This document shows, in pieces, positions 57,150 to 64,000 of a stretch of 64,000 nucleotides of DNA; within the stretch, counting starts at the first letter, position 1, and the number at the start of each line of letters is the position of its first letter. The notes under the pieces are model-generated. The model saw only the letters and a program-made list of their open reading frames with translations, searched no databases and was not told the DNA's origin. The DNA lies in the NCBI GenBank assembly GCA_002633025.1, contig NMRB01000319.1:305821-369820 (forward strand). Reading direction: 5' to 3'. The position numbers were made by a program, and so were the translations under genes. The stretch comes from Notospermus geniculatus (Eukaryota; Nemertea; Pilidiophora; Heteronemertea; Lineidae).

Positions 57150-59941
57150 TCGTTGTCGGATTTCTTCTTCTTTTTTGTCATTGTTTTCAATGAAAATATC
57201 TTCATCCGTCTCCACGTTTGTGCCGCAGATCTGAAAAAAATGAAAATGAAATTAAATGATCATGGGTGGCGGACAGAATTATGGAATCCGGGGAGGAGGT
57301 TTGGCTACGATTCATATATGAATATTTGTATCGCGCATTTAAAGGAGCTAGACGTCCAAGTTGTAAACAAACTGGTTTGTTTACAAACATGGCCAGCAAA
57401 TTAGTTTTATTCCTTCGTGAAAGTGGCAGCACCAGTATGGCCCAGTGATCGTTAGACTGGTGCCCGGTCCAATCGAACTCACGATATTCACGTCAGTACA
57501 TATCACCGACAATAGGTGGCAGCACCGCAGTCGCGTGGATAGAGAACCAGTGAGTGAGTGTTTACAACTTGGACGTCCCGCTCCTTTAATCTTACAGTAG
57601 CGGGCTATTGTTCTGCAGATCTGCATTCCTAGGACGTCGATTCCCGTCACACTTACATGTATGGCGCTGTTCTACACATTCGTCACAAAGATTGAACTTG
57701 CCAAACTGCATGGTCCCCATAACCGATGCGCAAGTGCACGTGCATGAGATTTGACAAGAACAAATTAAGCAAGCTGGGTCTGTATACTGGAAAAGATGGG
57801 AGTAAACTTACTTGAAGGATTTCATTGGTTGAGTCATTGACTACACAGTCTAGCGAAATCCTCCACCAACAGTGCTGGAATTTAGCTGAAATGCAGCGAG
57901 TGTGCGGTGACACATGTCGGTTGTCAAACTTAATTNGATCCCCAGCCGTGCCACTCTGTAACTCTCAACTGGCCTGAAATGTCCATCGTGTGCGCTATAT
58001 TGTGGCTGCCCTTTGGTTTCTACAGAAAGGTTTCTGAATCATAGGCTGGGGTAATAATGTGTGAAGTGTCAAATCCGTGTGTGCGAAAAGCCCGGCGAGA
58101 GGTCACACCACTACATTGTAGTTAAGTCGCCCGGCGACAGTTGCGCTGCATGCACTGACTCTTCAGTCATTTCTCTATTGGCCCATATTGTTGGAGGCGC
58201 GAAAACGACGTCACTTAATGACTGCGCCATCTGTAGCCGTGCTAAAGAACTAATGAGACACGGGGATTTCGAAAAGCACGGCGAGATTGCCGTGTTCCAG
58301 AAACCCGTGTTTTTCAGACACGGGTTTCTTGAAGCCCGGCAATTCATAGGTGTGACCGCAAAAAACCCGGGATTTTATGTAGTGTAACCACGGCTTATAT
58401 CTTTGGATGGTCTGCATGTGGTCTCGCCCAAATCCTTATATTGCTTCCCTTCGGAGACTTCCCAAGGATTGTAATCTGCACCTCTGTTTTGTCATCTTCA
58501 ATCTGAAACAATTAAGATTGATACTATAATTTTTTTTACATGTTTCCTGGGATTTTCTCGGGAAGTCCTTTGTAGCATATTTTATGAATACGGTACCAAT
58601 AGATTGCCATGTTGGAGAAGTAATGGTGTGTGTATTTACGTTGAGTTCAGTGTCGTACGTCGATTGCAGGTTTTTCGCCCCCTGATACATTGTAACCTCT
58701 AGGTTTTCAATTTTAAGTCTCTTGTTGGTTGCGTCATTGTCGATGTTTTCTGCGAACTGGTTCCAGAATTTCACCTAGATCATATCCTCGCCATTGGTCA
58801 AATATATGGTTTTTCTTTTGGGCCCCCCCCCCCCTTGGTCATCTGACTGCAGAGCCGATACCTGGAATAAAAAAGTTCCTCATTAAAGCTGACGTGAACG
58901 AACGAAAAGCCCCCATGCGACGAGCAAGAGAATTACAAACGCCCTGCAAACGCCTCAAACAAAGGCTCAGAACATGATAGACCCCACGAGGCCAGGAGGG
59001 CGCCACCTTATTTGCCTTCAGGCAACAGAGCTGTCAACATCTCCGGATACCTCTTACACTACTCAAAGAAAAAAAAGTAGTCATTTAGACGGGATTCGAA
59101 CCGTCGATCTTTTGATGTGTAATCCACCGCTCTGTCCACTCGGCCAACGAGCCAGCTGACAGAGACATGATTTGTGTTTGTCATGGACGTAGGCCTTCGA
59201 CTTACGTAATAATACTACGAATAAAAGAAAATATGCGAAGTGTTCCAACAAGTTCGTTGGCCGAATGGGGAACACGGTGGAACAGAGATAACAACGCGCG
59301 GGTTCGATTCCCTGCTGGGTCAAACTTTTTTCTTTCAAAAAAAGTGTTCAGCAGGAGCTCCCCAGAGGATGTTGACACCTTGACAGCTCGGAGACAAATA
59401 AGGTGGCGCCCTCCTGGCATCGTTGGGTCTATCATGTCCTGAGCCTTCGTTTGAGGTGTTTGCGGGGCGTTTGCAATTCTCTTGCTCGTCGCGTGGGGGC
59501 TTTTCGTTCGTTCACGTCAGCTTTAAAGAGTTCAATCGGACCCTCTTATTGAACAGTTTTTTTCGCGCTTTCAAATGCAGAAATGACCGGAGAGTGGGTG
59601 CATGCAGTGCCCCCGTTGCCGTGCCAGTTAATGTAGTGCGACCTCTCGCCGGGATTTTCCTGCACACGGGTCTGGAAAAACACGGGTATTTTTCAGCAGG
59701 TGTAACCTTGGGTATTTTTCACCAGGTGTAACCTTAGCTATTAACACCATTTCGTATAGATACTGAAATACAAGTACATGTATGTAATATGTAGGCTACT
59801 TACACTGGACACTTTCCCAAGCACAGAGACCCTGTGGTGATGTTGAATTGAATCTTTGATTTCTTTGATTGTCTTGAGTGGGGCGTGAAGGAAATTGTTC
59901 TCTGCCATTGTGTTTATTTGGAATGCTTTCCTTTCGAAAAT
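57150..59941 (-). CDS. Gene with RPA-like OB-fold exon (partial model)
   Basis: Minus-strand exons with plausible splice sites: about 59,941-59,806 (MAENNFLHAPLKTIKEIK...VSVLGKVSS, donor AGT/GTAAGT), 58,772-58,641 (VKFWNQFAENI, then IENLEVTMYQGAKNLQSTYDT, donor AAC/GTAAAT), about 58,501-58,394 (IEDDKTEVQITILGKSPKGSN) and perhaps 57,231-57,150 (ICGTNVETDEDIFIENNDKK, acidic end). The second exon has the spacing of an OB fold as in replication protein A large subunit or transposon-linked RPA-like proteins: V-x-x-W, then hydrophobic beta strand, Y-x-G-x-K-x-L-x-S. A first-strand segment GKVSSV also fits. Joins between exons 3 and 4 are uncertain. The intron holds the TTAA MITE at 58,887-59,522, and another repeat (58,060-58,395) lies just past exon 3. 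Confidence 0.45.
58060..58395. repeat. MITE family copy (shared with 25.2 kb and 59.6 kb)
   Basis: Contains GTTGGAGGCGCGAAAACGAC, AACTAATGAGACACGGGGAT, CACGGGTTTCTTGAAGCCCG and GTGTGACCGCAAAAAACCC, ending TAGTGTAACCACGGCT. A shorter relative is at about 59,600-59,740. Confidence 0.7.
59083..59152 (-). ncRNA. tRNA-like Pol III unit 1, copy A
   Basis: Minus strand: A-box-like TTGGCCGAGTGG, B box GACGGTTCGAATCCCGTC, then a run of eight T about 12 bases on. The T arm pairs GACGG with CCGTC around an 8-base loop (normal is 7). The anticodon arm is poor, so it is not a working tRNA. Confidence 0.55.
59253..59324 (+). ncRNA. tRNA-like Pol III unit 2, copy A
   Basis: A-box-like TTGGCCGAATGG, B box CGGGTTCGATTCCC, then TTTTTTC. 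It shares the TCGTTGGCCGA start with unit 1 and points in the opposite direction. Stems are imperfect. Confidence 0.5.
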
Positions 59942-59949
59942 CTGCAAGG

Positions 59950-60695
59950 ATAAAATGTGTTTTTAGTTCAAAAAAAATCTTATTTTAATAATAGGGCCGT
60001 TTAGAAGACGACAGGGAAAATCCAGAGATCACAATCTTGATTATGGTTCAGAATCAGTGCGTGTAAACGCTACACAATGCCGTCCCATGTGGATTTAAAA
60101 TAGTCCCGAATCCACATTGGACCGCATTGGAGCACAAAGAAGAACGACCGCGTTCGAATCTCGTCTTAAAACGGAAATGAGACCCGATGCGGGTCTATCG
60201 GATCCAAATCCGATTGAATTTGAATGGCTTTTTGGCTTGTCTTAAGGTCCTATGGTACATAGAACGTCAGTGACAGATTTCATTCACCTGCTGTTCATGA
60301 GGGTGCAGTGACGCTGCAAGATTGATGAGGTTACATGCATAACTCCCGGTAAATCATTGGTTTAAGTAAAAATTCTGCCCATTTTACATCAAGTAACAAC
60401 GGGGGTGGACTGCAACGGCCAGGATTTTACCAAAAAACTTACCTCCGTTTTATAGAGTTAAACGATATTATTTGACAGACAACAGTCAGTCAGAATGTAA
60501 TTTTTAAAGCATTCGAACTCGAACTCCTTGTGTTGCCCATACAGAAACATGGTGAAACTTTGTGGTTATCCACAAGCACTTTAACAAAGGAGGTGTCCCG
60601 GCGTTGCTCTTTGTTCCCAACAACTTTCAGTTTTAAGGTATTCATTCTTAAAATGGAATTTAAAAAAATGCTACTCTAAGCAGGTAACTTACAAT
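59950..60695. other. No gene recognised; one MITE fragment
   Basis: AGGGCCGTTTAGA-GACGACAGG at about 59,993 matches TTAGGGCCGTTTAGACGACA at about 26,420. The rest shows no structure. Confidence 0.35.
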
Positions 60696-60900
60696 TTAAA
60701 GCTGACGTGAACGAACGAAAAGCCCCCATGCGACGAGCAAGAGAATTGCAAACGCCCCGCAAACACCTCAAACGAAGGCTCAGGACATGATAGACCCCAC
60801 GAGGCCAGGAGGGCGCCACCTTATTTGCCTTCGAGCTGTCGAGGTGTCAACATCCGCTGGTGAGCTCCTGCTGAACACTTTTTTTGAAAGAAAAAAGTTT

Positions 60901-60969
60901 GACCCAGCAGGGAATCGAACCCGCGCCTTGTTATCTCTGTTCCACCGTGTTCCCCATTCGGCCAACGAA
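60901..60969 (-). ncRNA. tRNA-like Pol III unit 2, copy B
   Basis: Minus strand A-box-like TTGGCCGAATGG and B box CGGGTTCGATTCCC, with a T run beyond. Nearly identical to copy A unit 2. Confidence 0.5.
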
Positions 60970-61071
60970 CTTGTTGCAACACTTCGCATATTTTCTTTTA
61001 TTCGTAGTATTATTACGTAAGTCGAAGGCCTACGTCCATGACAAACACAAATCATGTCTCTGTCAGCTGGC

Positions 61072-61140
61072 TCGTTGGCCGAGTGGACAGAGCGGTGGAT
61101 TACACATCAAAAGATCGACGGTTCGAATCCCGTCTAAATG
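61072..61140 (+). ncRNA. tRNA-like Pol III unit 1, copy B
   Basis: A-box-like TTGGCCGAGTGG, B box CGGTTCGAATCCCG, T run TTTTTTTT at about 61,146. Nearly identical to copy A unit 1, including the 8-base T loop. Confidence 0.55.
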
Positions 61141-61339
61141 ACAACTTTTTTTTCTTTGAGTAGTGTAAGAGGTATCCGGAGATGTTGACAGCTCTGTTGC
61201 CTGAAGGCAAATAAGGTGGCGCCCTCCTGGCCTCGTGGGGTCTATCATGTCCTGAGCCTTTGTTTGAGGTGTTTGCAGGGCGTTTGTAATTCTCTTGCTC
61301 GTCGCATGGGGGCTTTTCGTTCGTTCACGTTAGCTTTAA

Positions 61340-62160
61340 GTTCTGGTACCAATAGAAGGGTAGGCCTACTGCAAGTATGTCAGGAGTGTGTGGGCGGGTA
61401 CACAAGCTTTTGGGCTAGGACTAAGTTGCCGACAAAAGCACCGAGTCGAACAATTTTAGGATAACATTCCATGTATTGGTGGTGCCGTTTCAGGTGATGT
61501 ACTCGCTAAAGACGGCAGCGTATCATTTTAAAGTCAACATGTTGTTATAAGGTACTGCCTGTAGGATGGTGAACAGGGGTGGCCGCAGAGAAACTCCGCT
61601 AGTGCTTCGACAGCCTATCGGTGATGGAAAAATGTACAGCACTACCGACAGTTGGTCTCTGCTAGCGCTAGCAGAGTTTCTATGCGGCCACCACTCCAGC
61701 AGTTTAGCGACGTACAGGAAGGCCTAGAGTCCAAACGCTGTGTAATGTACTTACCTTATTACACAGGTACACAAGCACAGGATCTGGAGTGCCAGTATAG
61801 TGGTAATGTCAATGTACGTAAGGTTCGTCAGACCAGGTTGCTGTCTTAGGAAGAAATGGAGGAGTTGATCTGATCCTGGCCTTATAACCAGTTCTTGCCG
61901 AAGGAAGTTATGCGACAGTGCCAAATACTTTTTCGGTTTTTCAGGAACACAACATAGTGTGACAAACAGAGGTAAAAATAGATCATTTCTGACCCTCCGC
62001 TACAAAAGCCAGGCCCGGAAAATAAGCTGAAACGTAGGCCTACTGGCATGACATCATGGGAAAATGAACGAAATAGAAAATCACTCACCCAGACAAAACA
62101 GACAATACTGACAAAAATGTGATCCTTCCTCATTCTGAGGTTGGCGAGTTGGAACCAAGG
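61340..62160. other. No gene recognised
   Basis: No motif-bearing frame. A local inverted pair around 61,590-61,690 (GGCCGCAGAGAAACTCC...GAGTTTCTATGCGGCC) suggests a small fold-back repeat. Confidence 0.4.
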
Positions 62161-63126
62161 TACACTCATGGTCAAAAATAAATGGACAGCAGTTTATCTT
62201 GAATATCTCCAAACCAATGGGGTGGAGAAAGTTGGTCCCGACATATTTTGTAGCATATTTTCCTGGCTATCTAATGGTATCAGCGTCGAAAAATTCTGCT
62301 GAAAGCCGCATTTGAGAGAAGGAATTTTGTAACGGCATGTTTTTTGCTACTTTCTTATTTGCACGATTTCATTCAAAAATTTTATATCACTGTGTTCTAC
62401 TCATCGAGGCCTTTCATATTATATCCTGTTATTTCAAATATTCCGTGTAGAAATGTGATTTTGGGGCACTTTTATCAAAATTTTGTTGCCCATGCTTGCA
62501 ACACCTTTGACAGAGCCCCTTGAACCCAATGGTCGTGCTGGTAGATAAAACTCAATGGCTACTGAATAGTTTGTGGGATTGACGGGGTGTCAACAGGTTG
62601 TGAACTGGTCAACTACCAGGAATCCAATGAATTGACGCAGCCTGTTATGGAAATTGACCCTGCATGACAAACACGACCTTCATCCAAGACTGTGTTTCTT
62701 TACTCATTGTGAAAGAGAAATGACAACACTCAGCTTTCATTCACCACCACAACTCACAATAGTGCAGAGGCCTGTGTCAAAGGTGTTGGACGTGTGGCCA
62801 AAAATGTTTTGATAAAAGTGGCTCAAAATCATATTTCTACACAGAATAGTTGAAATTTTAGGATATATTATGAAAGGCCTCGATGAGTAGAACACAGTGA
62901 TATATGAATTTTGAAAGAAATCATGCAAATAAAAAAGTAGCAAAAAACATACCTTTACAAAATTCCTTCTGTCAAACGTGGATTTCAGCGGATTTTTTCG
63001 ATGTTGATACCATTAATTAGCCAGGAAAATTTGCTATTATATATGTCGGGACCAATTTTCTCCATCGCATTGTTTTGGAGATATTCAAGAAAAACTGCTG
63101 TCCATTTATTTTTGACCATGAGTGTA
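62161..63126. mobile_element. Tc1/mariner-like MITE, 966 bp
   Basis: Inverted ends TACACTCATGGTCAAAAATA and its complement, with TA at both outer edges, as expected for a TA target duplication. The arms (ATGGACAGCAGTTT, TTGAATATCTCCAAA, TTTGCTACTTTCTTATTTGC) extend for several hundred bases. No transposase frame. Confidence 0.9.
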
Positions 63127-63429
63127 CATGTATTGTCAATTTCAGTATTGTCTGCCTGTTTATTGTGAAGTCTGAGTGTGTGGGCCTAATTCTATTTCTG
63201 TCTGTCTCCTGGTGTAATGTCAGTACATTTAGGCTAATTTTCCTGCAACTTAAAGCTGAACTTAATAGATATAAACCCCAAGCGGCAGAGGTAGAAATTA
63301 CGAACAGCCACAAGGCACTTCCAAACTACCTCTGAAAACGATACACCCTCTTGGGCGGTCACAGTTGGTTTCACTTGCCACCAGGCCCTTGAACAGTAAA
63401 GATCTCAGCACAGCTGCCAAATGAGAAAA

Positions 63430-63500
63430 AACGAAAAATAATCTGTGACGGTACCAAGATTCGAACCCACAACCCTCTGATCGATTCGCCAACCTCTTTC
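63430..63500 (-). ncRNA. tRNA-like unit of a second divergent pair, left
   Basis: Minus strand has GAAAGAGGTTGGCGAATCGA, B box TGGGTTCGAATCTTGG, GGTACC, then TTTTTCGTTTTTT. It is the mirror of 63,628-63,700. Confidence 0.45.
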
Positions 63501-63627
63501 TGTACACGCCAAGAAGACTGCTTGCTTGCATGACAACAGTTCCGATCGCTTTATTTCCTCATGGAGATTTTCAAAACCACAGCGCCTTTGTTATAGATCG
63601 GCGTCGTTGTATGCAAGTAGTCACTGT

Positions 63628-63700
63628 GGCGCAAATAGAAAGAGGTTGGCGAATCGATCATAGGGTTTTGGGTTCGAATCTCGGTACCAGAACAGATTAT
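63628..63700 (+). ncRNA. tRNA-like unit of a second divergent pair, right
   Basis: TGTGGCGCAAATAGAAAGAG (A-box-like), GGTTGGCGAATCGATCA, B box TGGGTTCGAATCTCGG, GGTACC, then TTTTTTCGTTTTT. It diverges from the left unit across about 130 bases. Confidence 0.45.
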
Positions 63701-63744
63701 TTTTTCGTTTTTAGGCTTGCCCGCGCATGCGTGGCAAGCCTATT

Positions 63745-63975
63745 TCGAAGGAGGGGGAACCGAGCATTCTTCTGAGCAGCGTTCGCCATATAACATCGTC
63801 GAAGACGGCGAAGCGGCTGCACGCGTGCGTGGGAGAGTGGCCTTGGCGAGGACATTATCATAATTAATAATACCGCGACCACTCTCGCCCCAGGAATCTT
63901 CGAGTACTTTGTCCCCATGCTTAAGTATAGTCGTAAAACCTGGGTGCTGTAAAACGTCGTCGATATCGACGCATT
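63745..63975 (-). CDS. Possible exon of an unrecognised gene
   Basis: A minus-strand frame after a plausible acceptor (GCAAACAG) encodes VDIDDVLQHPGFTTILKHGD and SWGESGRGIINYDNV, which look coding in composition. No family is recognised, and upstream exons would lie outside the window. Confidence 0.25.
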
Positions 63976-64000
63976 TCACCTGTTTGCGAAGAGATAAACC

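Larger units (their letters stand above)
58887..59522. mobile_element. 636-bp TTAA-flanked TIR element with two tRNA-like units, copy A
   Basis: Flanked by TTAA at 58,883 and 59,523. Inverted ends begin AGCTGACGTGAACGAACGAA and the arms continue for well over 100 bases. TTAA duplication is typical of piggyBac- and Kolobok-type elements. The centre carries two divergent tRNA-like units (59,083-59,152 minus, 59,253-59,324 plus), each followed by a T run. No transposase, so non-autonomous. Confidence 0.9.
60700..61335. mobile_element. 636-bp TTAA-flanked TIR element with two tRNA-like units, copy B
   Basis: Same length as copy A and inverted relative to it. Flanked by TTAA at 60,696 and 61,336. 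Ends AGCTGACGTGAACG and CGTTAGCT. The tRNA-like units are at 60,901-60,969 (minus, unit 2) and 61,072-61,140 (plus, unit 1), both retaining A- and B-box words and T runs. Confidence 0.9.

Noticed and set aside
57017-57205. Open frame of almost pure Asp/Asn (minus strand)
   Set aside because: It is a GAC/GAT/AAC trinucleotide tract read in one frame. The neighbouring frame after the splice acceptor looks more like a real exon end (ICGTNVETDEDIF).
59083-61140. Genuine tRNA genes
   Set aside because: T loop has eight bases in unit 1, D and anticodon arms do not fold well, and both copies sit inside MITEs. They are tRNA-like Pol III units.

Overview
This is a window of metazoan nuclear DNA. Coding blocks are split by GT-AG introns, AATAAA signals occur, and non-LTR retrotransposons, TIR transposons, fold-back MITEs and tRNA-like repeats are abundant. 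The very frequent AGGCCTA-rich repeats, a LINE carrying a 2A motif, and transposase families I associate with echinoderms, hemichordates and amphioxus suggest a marine invertebrate, probably a deuterostome. The species cannot be fixed from the sequence. I recognise no ordinary host housekeeping gene. Most of what can be read is mobile DNA or lineage-specific coding sequence. Thirteen single N bases (677, 4266, 11556, 14902, 16923, 20029, 22983, 29091, 33355, 49294, 49986, 54849, 57936) look like contig joins, and several sit next to duplicated or inverted sequence, so local order near them is doubtful.

Layout. 1-5.08 kb: a first member of an unrecognised protein family (about 1061-2050) and a degraded LINE on the minus strand, split by a 269-bp MITE. 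5,089-11,738: a complete 6.65-kb DNA transposon (called element 1 here), with 31-bp perfect terminal inverted repeats and a GTAAT target duplication. It carries two interleaved convergent genes. The plus-strand gene encodes an SRF-type MADS-box plus PHD-like zinc-finger protein of about 374 aa. The minus-strand gene encodes a transposase-like protein of about 931 aa interrupted by one -1 frameshift. 11.96-22.06 kb: a plus-strand gene whose visible N-terminus is a CIDE-N domain followed by coiled-coil and acidic regions, then copies in both orientations of a DDE-type transposase gene, probably scrambled by assembly. 22-29 kb: MITEs and a tyrosine-recombinase fragment.

29-42 kb: the second (29.2 kb) and third (40.5 kb) members of the unrecognised family, a LINE endonuclease with a 2A motif, and a patch of AT-rich coding fragments framed by an inverted repeat containing AGGTCA half-sites. 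42-57 kb: tandem repeats, a 3.9-kb imperfect palindrome with a different MITE nested in each arm, and simple repeats. 57-60 kb: a minus-strand gene with an RPA-like OB-fold exon. 58.9-61.3 kb: two 636-bp TTAA-flanked inverted-repeat elements, each carrying a divergent pair of tRNA-like units. 62-64 kb: a Tc1-like MITE and a second divergent tRNA-like pair.

The strongest candidates for something undescribed are element 1 (MADS and PHD domains in a TIR transposon), the CIDE-N protein beside a DDE transposase, the three-member novel protein family, and the TTAA elements with paired tRNA-like units. A dispersed palindromic repeat with a hammerhead-ribozyme-like core is a further candidate.
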